A DNA stretch of 64,000 bases from the NCBI RefSeq assembly GCF_030345715.1, contig NZ_JAUASX010000023.1:1-64000 (forward strand), in the 5' to 3' direction. The DNA comes from Solimonas sp. SE-A11 (lineage in GTDB: Bacteria; Pseudomonadota; Gammaproteobacteria; Nevskiales; Nevskiaceae). Position numbers and translations under genes: made by a program. How positions within the stretch are numbered: position 1 is the first letter of the stretch; each line of letters opens with the position of its first letter. Positions 54,311-61,941 of the stretch are shown here, piece by piece. Below the pieces are notes generated by a model. It had not been told where the DNA came from. It saw nothing but the letters and a program-made list of their open reading frames with translations, and did no database searches.

Positions 54311-55351
54311 TCAACCGAGCAGCCGCGAGAGCTTCACGCGATTCTCCACACCCAGTTTGCGGAAGGTGCTGTGCAGCTGGAATTCGATCGTGCGCGTGGA
54401 GCGGCACAGGCGTTCGGCGATCTGGTCGTTGCGCAGGCCCTCCACCACTAGGCGCGCCACGCGCTGCTCCGACGGCGTCAGCTTCTGCAGCGCCGCCAGT
54501 GCCTGTGGCGACAGTTCGCGAACCTGCCCCAGGGTCTGCGCATCTGTCAGGCGCAGCACGTAGCCGCCTTCGGTAGCCTGCAGTGTCGCCCGCAGGGACG
54601 GCAGCTCCGGATGCTGCAGCTCCAGTCCGTCCTCGGCTCCACCGAAGACGCCACCCAGCGCCGCCGGCAGGCGGAGCGACTCCTGCCCGCGCCGCAGGGC
54701 CCGGTTCCAGCGGCTGAAATGGCTTTCGCCCAGGGTGCTCTGGTACATCATGTTGCCGCGCCGGTTGAAGAAAACCAGGGCCTCGGGTGAATTCTGCAGG
54801 TAACCCTGCAGCAGCCGGCTGAGGTTGCGCTCCTGTTCCAGCGTGCGCAGGCGCGACAATCCCGCATCGATCATTGGCCTCAGGAAATCCAGGAAAGCGC
54901 GTTCCCGCTCCTCGATGCGCTGCACGCCGAAAAGCGTGAGCACGCTATGTGGCTCCGTACGCCCCCAGAAGGGCAGCACGACAAAGTCACTCCACTCCGG
55001 GTCTGGCTCCTGTTCCAGCCGGCGCTGCGCCGCCTGCGGATCCTCGGCGGCAATCTCGGCATAGGTGCAGGATTCGATGTATGGATGGCGCGCCAGGTAG
55101 GGCGCGGAGATCGACATGCTCTTGGCCGGCACGTAGCCGGGCTTGCGCGGCGCCACCACGTGGTAGCGCAGCTGCGCCGGCTTGAAACCCTCGATGTCGG
55201 AAAACAGCGCGCAGGAGCGCTGCGGCAACTCGCTGCGGAGGAGGCTGAGGCTGGCGCGCCAGAAGCTGTCAATATCCACCGCCCGCTGCAGGGCGATGAC
55301 CTTGGCGCGCGAACCGCGCGGGCTGGACCCAGCGAGGATGGCAGTGTTCAT
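54311..55351 (-). CDS. LuxR-type regulator (copy 2)
   Basis: This 346-residue protein is a close paralogue of copy 1, sharing DSFWRASLSL, LPQRSC, APYLARHP, EPDPEW, LLQGYLQNSPEALVFF and the C-terminal HTH (KLTPSEQRVARLVVEGLRND, QIAERLCRSTRTIEFQLHST). It is the last gene of an operon after the alpha/beta hydrolase copy 2 and TonB receptor copy 2. A hairpin overlapping the receptor stop (55357-55376, arms CCGGGTTC and GAACCCGG) lies just before its start and could lower its expression relative to the receptor. Confidence 0.85.
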   Translation of the reverse strand: MNTAILAGSSPRGSRAKVIALQRAVDIDSFWRASLSLLRSELPQRSCALFSDIEGFKPAQLRYHVVAPRKPGYVPAKSMSISAPYLARHPYIESCTYAEIAAEDPQAAQRRLEQEPDPEWSDFVVLPFWGRTEPHSVLTLFGVQRIEERERAFLDFLRPMIDAGLSRLRTLEQERNLSRLLQGYLQNSPEALVFFNRRGNMMYQSTLGESHFSRWNRALRRGQESLRLPAALGGVFGGAEDGLELQHPELPSLRATLQATEGGYVLRLTDAQTLGQVRELSPQALAALQKLTPSEQRVARLVVEGLRNDQIAERLCRSTRTIEFQLHSTFRKLGVENRVKLSRLLG

Positions 55352-55365
55352 GGCCCCCGGGTTCC

Positions 55366-57780
55366 TCAGAACCCGGCGCTGAAGCGCAGGCTGACGGCAC
55401 GCGGGCGGCCATAGACCCAGTTGTCGCCGGTCAGGTTCTCGCTGGTGTAGTTCATCAGGTTTCGCTCATCGGTGATGTTGGTGATACCCAGGGCCAGCGC
55501 GGGCGCACCGGCCCAGTCCGGACGGGCAAGCGAGAGCAGCACATTGAGCAGGTGGAAATCGTAGACGCGCGCCTCGTGTTCGATGTTATTCCAGGCCGGC
55601 CCCCAATAGGAATGCATCAGCGAGGCATTGGCCTGCCAAGGGCCCAGCTTGGGGCCGTAGCTTAGCGTGGTTGCGGCCTGCACGCGGGGTGAGGCCGGCA
55701 TGTCGGAGCCCGAGGGTACGACGCTGCCGTCACCCGGGTCGTAGGCGGCGGCGGTGCGCGCACGGATGTAGGACGCCGCGATGTTGAGTGTCAGCCCATC
55801 CAGAGGCGTGACCCAGGTCATGGCCCCCTCGACACCCTGGCTGCGCACCTTGCCGACATTGTCGACGTAGGTCGAGGAGACGATGCCACCGCTGTCCTGT
55901 CCAAACTGGGCGTTACTCCAGTCGAGGTCGAACAGCGTCAGGTCCAGCAACAGGCTGCGGTCGAGCCAGGTCGTGCGCAGGCCCAGCTCGCGGCTCCAGA
56001 GATCGCTGGAAGCGAAGGACACCGGCACCGGGCGCCCGGTCACCGGATTGTTCACCGGCAGCGACACCGCCGGCGGAGCATTGGCGCCACCGAACTGGAA
56101 GCCCCGCGCTACGGTGACATAAGCCATCACGTCGTCGTTTAAGTCGTACTTCAGCGAGACCTTGGGGCTGTAGCCATCCTCGCCCTGATCGAAGCGGGCA
56201 GTCGAGCGGGTCGGGCCCGCAGCCAGCACGGTGCTGATCGAGCGTTCGCCCTCGAACTGGGTTTCGTAGCGGCGCAGGCCCAGTGTCAGCTCCCAGCTTT
56301 CGCCCAGGCGCCGCGAGAGCTCGCCGTAGAACGAGAGCTCGCTGGCTTCGGGCTTGACGACCGTGGTGGCGGCCGTGAGACCGCGATCGGTCAGCGGCAG
56401 CAAGTCTCCCAGCAGTGGAATGAGCAGCCGCAGCCGGCCGAGGGGAGCAGTGTTGGCGACGTAGAGGTTGGCGAAAGCATCGGCCGTGTACTGCGACACG
56501 AACACGCCGCCGATCCAGTTCCAGTCGCCACCGGAGGGCGACACCAGGCGCAGCTCGCCGGAGTAGCCCTCGGTCTGGAAATTGCCGTAGGTACTCAGCA
56601 GTTCCAGGCCGATCTGGCCGGTGGCGCCGCTGTCGGAATCGATTATCGCGTTCTTGCGCTGGTGTGAGCCCTGCAGCACCAGCGTGCCGATGCTGTCGAA
56701 CTCGTAGCGCGCATCGAGGCTGGCGAGCTCGAATCCGCTCTCCACCGAACTGGGGCCCGGCAGGCGGTTGTTCTCGAGCCGTCCGTCGCCATTGGTGGCG
56801 GCAATCAGCGCGTCCTGATCGGTCTGCTGCTTGAGATACATCAGCTCAAGCCTGAAGCGGTCGCTGGGCTCCCAGCGCGCCAGCGCGCGTGCACTCCACT
56901 TCTCGCGGCTGTCGGCGTCGGGCGTATCGCGTCGCAGGTTGTCGTAGACGCCGGGCACGCGGGTTTGCACACCGACCAGGCGCAGGGCGAAGGACTCTCC
57001 GGCCGGGATGTTCACCGCGGCACCATAGCTGGTGTCGGCGCCGCCCTCAGTGATGCTCAGGTGCTCAGCGAAGCCGCGCGCACTCCAGCGGCCAGGTTCG
57101 GCCGGATTGGGGATGTAGCGGATGGCACCGTTGAGCGCCGATGCCCCGAAAGTGGTGCCCTGCGGCCCCTTCAGGATCTCGACGCTGCGCAGGTCGTAGG
57201 GATCCAGGTCCGGAGTGACGAAATTGGAGTACGGATCGGTCAGCGGCACGTCGCCGATGAACTGACCGACGGTCTGGTTGCCGGAGTTGCCGGAAGAAGC
57301 GCTGGCATTGCCGGGCCCGACGCCGCGCACGGAAAGATTGCGCCCGCCGGCTTCACCGGAACTGTTGTCCTGCAGGGTGATACCTGGCACCTGGGCGATG
57401 TAGTCCTTGAGATCACGCGCGCCTTGCTTCTCCAGGTCCTCACCCTTCAGGGCACTGATGGACACCGGGATTTCGCGTGCAGACTCCTCACGCTTGGTGG
57501 CGGTGACGATGATCTCCTCGATCTGCCTCGGTGGAGCCTTCCCTGCCAGCGCCGGCACCGACGCTTCGCGGACGGGAACGGGGATGGTGTCGTCGTAGGG
57601 TTCGGCGGCAGCCTCCGATACGGCAGCCGCCGGCTTGCCGGCAGGCTGCCCGGATGGCGCGGGCTCCGCCGCGGCACCATCCAGCAGTTCGTCGAGAAAA
57701 TCGTCCTGCGCGAGTGCCGGCGCAATAGCCGCCTGCGAGAGCAGCAGCGCGGCGGTGATGGAAGTCTGTTGCCTGTTCAT
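55366..57780 (-). CDS. TonB-dependent outer-membrane receptor (copy 2)
   Basis: This 804-residue protein has a signal peptide ending APALAQ, then a short acidic start (DDFLDELLDGAAAEP). A Pro/Ala linker, the TonB-box-like IEEIIVTATKREESAREIPV and plug domain (YIAQVPGITLQDNSSG, NLSVRGVGPG, VEILKGPQGTTFGASALNGA) come next. The barrel ends SLRFSAGF. It is homologous to copy 1 along the whole length, with a similar DFLDELL/DFDLDALL motif after the signal peptide. The ATG at 57780 starts the signal; the frame continues upstream only as overlap. It lies four bases after the alpha/beta hydrolase gene. Confidence 0.92.
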   Translation of the reverse strand: MNRQQTSITAALLLSQAAIAPALAQDDFLDELLDGAAAEPAPSGQPAGKPAAAVSEAAAEPYDDTIPVPVREASVPALAGKAPPRQIEEIIVTATKREESAREIPVSISALKGEDLEKQGARDLKDYIAQVPGITLQDNSSGEAGGRNLSVRGVGPGNASASSGNSGNQTVGQFIGDVPLTDPYSNFVTPDLDPYDLRSVEILKGPQGTTFGASALNGAIRYIPNPAEPGRWSARGFAEHLSITEGGADTSYGAAVNIPAGESFALRLVGVQTRVPGVYDNLRRDTPDADSREKWSARALARWEPSDRFRLELMYLKQQTDQDALIAATNGDGRLENNRLPGPSSVESGFELASLDARYEFDSIGTLVLQGSHQRKNAIIDSDSGATGQIGLELLSTYGNFQTEGYSGELRLVSPSGGDWNWIGGVFVSQYTADAFANLYVANTAPLGRLRLLIPLLGDLLPLTDRGLTAATTVVKPEASELSFYGELSRRLGESWELTLGLRRYETQFEGERSISTVLAAGPTRSTARFDQGEDGYSPKVSLKYDLNDDVMAYVTVARGFQFGGANAPPAVSLPVNNPVTGRPVPVSFASSDLWSRELGLRTTWLDRSLLLDLTLFDLDWSNAQFGQDSGGIVSSTYVDNVGKVRSQGVEGAMTWVTPLDGLTLNIAASYIRARTAAAYDPGDGSVVPSGSDMPASPRVQAATTLSYGPKLGPWQANASLMHSYWGPAWNNIEHEARVYDFHLLNVLLSLARPDWAGAPALALGITNITDERNLMNYTSENLTGDNWVYGRPRAVSLRFSAGF

Positions 57781-57784
57781 GAGT

Positions 57785-58633
57785 TCACCGGAAAGCTGAC
57801 AGTGCATTGCCGATACGGTCCCAGGCCGTGCCCGTGACGATCGGCATGTGGGGGCCGGGAATCTCCGTGACGGAAACGACGTGATAGCGTCGGGATAGCG
57901 CGAGATAAAGCGGACGGGCGCCATCGCCGAAGCCGCAGATGGCGATCACCGGGGTCCTGATCTTCGACCAGTCCAGGCCCCAGGGCCTGTGCAACACCGC
58001 CGTGGCCTCGTACCGCAGCATCGCCCTGCCCTCGCGCTGGCGCAGGCCTTCGCGGATCATGTCCTCGAACTGGCGGATCGCCGCGGCGTCCCAGCCGGTC
58101 TTCTTCGCGAACGAGGCGGCAGCCTTGCCGGGATTTTCCACCATGGTGGCGATCGCCCGACTCATCAGCCAGGGCACGCGGGTCGCCGAATTGCCCAGCC
58201 GTGTGGGCCAGGAGACTTCCTTCCACTCCGGCTGCGCGGTATCCGGCGAGGGGTTGATCAGCGCAACGAAGCGGATGCGCTCCGGTGCGGAAACCGCCAG
58301 GTGCAGCGCATAGGGCGCGCCAGCGGACATGCCCAGCATCGCAAAGCCGGCAATGCCGAGCGCATCGGCCAGTGCCAGCACGTCCCGCCCGAAGGCCTGG
58401 AAGGAAAGATCAGGCACCGGCGACGAGAGTCCGTACCCGGGTCGGTCCACGGCGATGATGTGGATGCGGTTGCGGCGGGCATGCTCATCGGCATAGGCCG
58501 GCTCCAGCCGCGAGGATCCACCGCCGTGGCAGTAGATCAGCGGCGCGCCGGCAGGATCGCCGTAGCTTGCATAGCCCAGGCTGCGGCCGTCGGCCAGTTG
58601 CAGGGTCTGCGCGTTTCGCGGTGTGGCAGTCAT
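57785..58633 (-). CDS. Alpha/beta hydrolase (copy 2)
   Basis: This 282-residue protein has an oxyanion segment IYCHGGGSSRLEPAYADEHA, IIAVDRPGYGLSSPVPD, nucleophile elbow AMLGMSAGAPYALHLA (Ser in GMSAG) and a late EIPGPHMPIV histidine. It is cytosolic by sequence. It differs from copy 1 and resembles the MhpC-like hydrolases. It begins an operon with TonB receptor 2 and LuxR 2 and is divergent from tetR3; a near-perfect palindrome lies 81 bases upstream. It may open an ester in the imported substrate. Confidence 0.85.
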   Translation of the reverse strand: MTATPRNAQTLQLADGRSLGYASYGDPAGAPLIYCHGGGSSRLEPAYADEHARRNRIHIIAVDRPGYGLSSPVPDLSFQAFGRDVLALADALGIAGFAMLGMSAGAPYALHLAVSAPERIRFVALINPSPDTAQPEWKEVSWPTRLGNSATRVPWLMSRAIATMVENPGKAAASFAKKTGWDAAAIRQFEDMIREGLRQREGRAMLRYEATAVLHRPWGLDWSKIRTPVIAICGFGDGARPLYLALSRRYHVVSVTEIPGPHMPIVTGTAWDRIGNALSAFR

Positions 58634-58713
58634 TCTCGCCCGGCCCTCCGGAGGCCCTGGTTCAGCATCGTCCGAGGGGGTCGGCCGGCAGCAACCCTGA
58701 CTTTTGCCACGCC

Positions 58714-58735
58714 CGTGTGTTAATATTTACACACG
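58714..58735. promoter_or_regulatory. Near-perfect palindromic operator between hydrolase 2 and tetR3
   Basis: The 22-base dyad has outer arms CGTGTGT and ACACACG and an inner AT-rich TAATATTT; ten of eleven base pairs match. It lies between divergent genes, 72 bases before the tetR3 start, and is the likely TetR site. Confidence 0.72.
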
Positions 58736-58806
58736 ACCGATGCAAAATATCAAGCCGCCGCGGCACGACGGGGCTCGGGTATCCTGCAACGGTGTCGAGG
58801 AGCCAA

Positions 58807-59526
58807 ATGAGCCAGCTGAAGGAAAAGCCCCTGCTGCCGGGGGAACGCAACGGGAGCGGCGGTGCCGTAGGGCGCCCGCGCAAGCTGACGGCGGAGGCGA
58901 TCATCCAGGCCGCGCTGCAGATCATCGACCAACAGGGCGCCGGGCGGCTCAGCATCCGTTCGCTCGCGGCGCACCTGAAGGTGCAAGCCACGGCGATTTA
59001 TACCCACTACGACAATCTCGAGACCATCGAGGACGCTGTGGTGGACCGGCTGCTGAGCGAGATGCCGATGCCGGATGCCTCGCGGCCCCAGCCGCTGCGC
59101 GAGCAATTGATCGACTATTTCGTATCGATGCGCGCGGCGCACATCCTGCACCCTCGCCTGTCTACGGTCGGCCGCGAGGGCTCGCCGGCCTGGAACCGCA
59201 ATCTGCAGCACATCGACGCCGTGCTGGCCCAACTCGTCGCCCGCAAGGTGGACCTGGCCACGGCCGAGGTCTTCTGCCGCACCCTGACCGGCGTGACGCT
59301 GCTCAATGCCCTGCAGGAAACCTCTGCCGCCGCACAGTCCCGCACCTCACCGCAGAAGACCTTTGCCGCCATCAAGGCCGCCGGGGCCCCCTTGGTATTG
59401 GAGATGCTCAGCGCCGCCGATCCCAAGGCGAGCCCGGAAGACCGTTTCCGCCAGCTGGCGGGTACGCTGATCGACCGGTTGTTGCCGGCGTCCGTGGCCA
59501 AGGGCGGCAAGGGCAAGGCGCCTTGA
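58807..59526 (+). CDS. TetR-family regulator (tetR3)
   Basis: This 239-residue protein has GRPRKLTAEAIIQAALQIID followed by LSIRSLAAHLKVQATAIYTHY, a TetR HTH almost identical in plan to tetR2 (GRPRKLSQEAVIAAAEQLIR). The ligand domain is also alike (MPMPDASRPQPLREQLIDYF against MPAPDLSRPEPLGHQLFEMF). GAGG precedes the ATG at 58807. Each TetR of this pair sits divergent to a gene or operon of the island, suggesting a duplicated regulator-target module. It is convergent with sdaA with no visible terminator in the 16-base gap. Confidence 0.86.
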   Translation: MSQLKEKPLLPGERNGSGGAVGRPRKLTAEAIIQAALQIIDQQGAGRLSIRSLAAHLKVQATAIYTHYDNLETIEDAVVDRLLSEMPMPDASRPQPLREQLIDYFVSMRAAHILHPRLSTVGREGSPAWNRNLQHIDAVLAQLVARKVDLATAEVFCRTLTGVTLLNALQETSAAAQSRTSPQKTFAAIKAAGAPLVLEMLSAADPKASPEDRFRQLAGTLIDRLLPASVAKGGKGKAP

Positions 59527-59542
59527 GCCCAGGATGCCGGGA

Positions 59543-60913
59543 TCAGTCCCAGCGCCGTAATGCGTGGACCGCGAGGCCGGCCTGCGAGGTTTCCTTGTAG
59601 CGCGACTGCATGTCTCGGCCGGTTTCCAGCATGGTGTTCATGACTTCGTCCAGCGCCACGCGATGACCGCCGCCCTCCTGCATCGCCATGCGGCAGGCGT
59701 TGACCGCCTTCACGGCACCGATCGCGTTACGCTCGATGCATGGAATCTGCACCAGCCCACGAACCGGGTCGCAGGTCATGCCCAGGTGGTGCTCCATGCC
59801 CACTTCCGCGGCATGCTCGATCGCCTCGTTGTCGGCACCGAGAGCCGCTGCCAGACCCGCGGCCGCCATCGAGCAGGCCACGCCAACCTCGCCCTGGCAG
59901 CCAACCTCCGCACCGGAGATCGAAGCGTTCTCCAGGTACAGCACGCCGATCGCACCCGATACCAGCAGGAAGCGGCGGATGCCCTCCGGCGAGGACCCCG
60001 GCATCAGGCGCTCGTAGTAGCGCAGCACCGCCGGCAGTACGCCGGCCGCGCCGTTGGTGGGCGCCGTTACCACGCGGCCGCCGCTGGCATTCTCTTCGTT
60101 CACCGCCATCGCAAAGGCATTCAGCCAGTCCATGGAGTCCATGGGGTCCGTCCGCCCGCGGTGTGCTTCCAGCCGCGCCAGCAGCCGCGGCGCGCGGCGC
60201 TTCACGCCCAGGCCGCCCGGCAGGATGCCTTCCGTGGTCAGGCCACGATCGATGCACGCCGACATCGCCTGCCAGATCTCGCGCAGCGAGAAGTCCAGCT
60301 TCTCGCGTCCGTGCAGGGCGCTCTCGTTGCGCTCCACCAGCTCCCATAGCGGCAGCCCGGCCGATGTCGCACGCTCCAGCAGTTCCGCGGCATTGGCATA
60401 GGGATATGGCACCGGCGCCTGCTCCGCTCCGCCGCCGGTGTCGGCATCTCCCGACTGGATGAAGCCACCGCCGGTGGAGTAATACACCTGCTCGTGCAGC
60501 AGGCCATCCGTGCCCAGGGCACGGATGCGCAGGCCGTTGGGGTGACGCGGCAGCACCTCGGCCGGATGCCAGGCCAGGTGCTCGGCATCGTCGAAGGACA
60601 CGTGTCGTATCCCGGCCAGCTCCAGCGAGCGGCTGTCACGGATCCGGGCCAGCATCGGCGCCACTTCGGCGGGATCGACGGTGCGGGGATCCTTGCCGCA
60701 CAACCCCAGCTTCACCGCCCAGTCGGTGCCATGCCCCAGGCCGGTGGCCGCCAGCGATCCGTAGAGGTCCACCCGCACGGCGCTCACCAGCGACAGCAGG
60801 CCACGCTCCTGCAGTTCCAGCACGAAAGCCCGCCCCGCGCGCATCGGCCCCACGGTGTGCGAACTGGACGGCCCGATACCGATCTTGAACAGGTCAATCA
60901 GGCTGGTGCGCAT
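59543..60913 (-). CDS. sdaA: L-serine ammonia-lyase (iron-sulfur, single chain) SdaA
   Basis: This 456-residue protein begins SLIDLFKIGIGPSSSHTVGP, the hallmark of the beta domain of bacterial L-serine dehydratases. The alpha domain carries VVTAPTNGAAGVLPAVLRYY, EVGCQGEVGVACSMAAAGLA and GMTCDPVRGLVQIPCIERNA; its cysteines are those that hold the [4Fe-4S] cluster. It converts L-serine to pyruvate and ammonia. It lies 11 bases after the E1 beta gene and ends the E1alpha-E1beta-sdaA operon, an unusual combination that ties serine removal to oxo-acid oxidation. Confidence 0.95.
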   Translation of the reverse strand: MRTSLIDLFKIGIGPSSSHTVGPMRAGRAFVLELQERGLLSLVSAVRVDLYGSLAATGLGHGTDWAVKLGLCGKDPRTVDPAEVAPMLARIRDSRSLELAGIRHVSFDDAEHLAWHPAEVLPRHPNGLRIRALGTDGLLHEQVYYSTGGGFIQSGDADTGGGAEQAPVPYPYANAAELLERATSAGLPLWELVERNESALHGREKLDFSLREIWQAMSACIDRGLTTEGILPGGLGVKRRAPRLLARLEAHRGRTDPMDSMDWLNAFAMAVNEENASGGRVVTAPTNGAAGVLPAVLRYYERLMPGSSPEGIRRFLLVSGAIGVLYLENASISGAEVGCQGEVGVACSMAAAGLAAALGADNEAIEHAAEVGMEHHLGMTCDPVRGLVQIPCIERNAIGAVKAVNACRMAMQEGGGHRVALDEVMNTMLETGRDMQSRYKETSQAGLAVHALRRWD

Positions 60914-60924
60914 GCGGGCTCGCC

Positions 60925-61938
60925 TCAGTACTCCAGGGCGCGCTTCAGGGCCGCGCCCACGCGCGCAGGCCCGGGGAAATAGTGCCACTCGTGCGCCAGC
61001 GGATACGGCGTATCCCAGCCGGTGAGGCGCTCGATGGGCGCCTCCAGGTAGTCGAAGCAGGCCTCCTGCACCTGTGCCGAGAGCTCGGCGCCGAAGCCGC
61101 CGGTACGCGTCGCCTCGTGTACCACCACGCAGCGTCCGGTCTTGCGCACCGAGGTCTCGATGGTCTCCAGGTCCAGCGGCACCAGCGTGCGCAGGTCGAT
61201 CACCTCGGCGTCGATACCCGACTCTTCCACCGCCGCCAGCGCCACATGCACCATCGTGCCGTAGCACAGCACCGTCACCGCGGAACCCGGACGCAGCACC
61301 GCGGCCTGCCCCAGCGGGATGCGGTAGTAACCCTCCGGCACCTCGCCCAACGGATGCCCGGACCAGGGCTTCACCGGACGGTCGTGGTGCCCGTCGAAGG
61401 GGCCGTTGTAGAGGCGCTTGGGCTCGAAGAACACCACCGGATCGTCGTCTTCGATCGCGGCGATCAGCAGGCCCTTGGCATCATAGGGATTCGACGGCAT
61501 CACCGTCTTCAGTCCGCAGACGTGCGCGAACAGCGCCTCCGGGCTCTGGCTGTGGGTCTGGCCGCCATAGATGCCGCCGCCGCAGGGCGAGCGCACCGTG
61601 ATCGGTGCGCTGAATTCGCCGCCGGAGCGGTAGCGCAAGCGTGCCGCCTCCGACGTCAGCTGGTCCATGGCCGGGTAGATGTAGTCTGCAAACTGGATCT
61701 CCACCACCGGACGCAGTCCATAGGCACCCATGCCCACCGCCGCGCCGACGATGCCGCCCTCGGCGATCGGCGTGTCGAACACGCGATTGATGCCGTGCTT
61801 CTTCTGCAGGCCAGCCGTGCAACGGAAGACACCACCGAAGTAGCCGACGTCCTCGCCGAAGACCAGCACATTGGGGTCGCGCTCCAGCATCACGTCCATC
61901 GCGGAGTTGAGCGCCTGGATCATCGTCATCGAAGGCAT
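60925..61938 (-). CDS. bkdA2: Branched-chain 2-oxoacid dehydrogenase E1 beta subunit
   Basis: This 337-residue protein is of the transketolase-like E1 beta family: MIQALNSAMDVMLERDPNVL, VFGEDVGYFGGVFRCTAGL, FDTPIAEGGIVGAAVGMGAY, EIQFADYIYPAMDQ, and SPCGGGIYGGQTHSQSPEAL. The C-terminal domain contains VIDLRTLVPLDLETIETSV and HEATRTGGFGAEL. With E1 alpha it decarboxylates branched-chain 2-oxo acids (and often 2-oxobutyrate) using thiamine diphosphate. It begins three bases after the E1 alpha stop. No E2 or E3 gene is adjacent, so those subunits must come from elsewhere. Confidence 0.92.
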   Translation of the reverse strand: MPSMTMIQALNSAMDVMLERDPNVLVFGEDVGYFGGVFRCTAGLQKKHGINRVFDTPIAEGGIVGAAVGMGAYGLRPVVEIQFADYIYPAMDQLTSEAARLRYRSGGEFSAPITVRSPCGGGIYGGQTHSQSPEALFAHVCGLKTVMPSNPYDAKGLLIAAIEDDDPVVFFEPKRLYNGPFDGHHDRPVKPWSGHPLGEVPEGYYRIPLGQAAVLRPGSAVTVLCYGTMVHVALAAVEESGIDAEVIDLRTLVPLDLETIETSVRKTGRCVVVHEATRTGGFGAELSAQVQEACFDYLEAPIERLTGWDTPYPLAHEWHYFPGPARVGAALKRALEY

Positions 61939-61941
61939 GGC

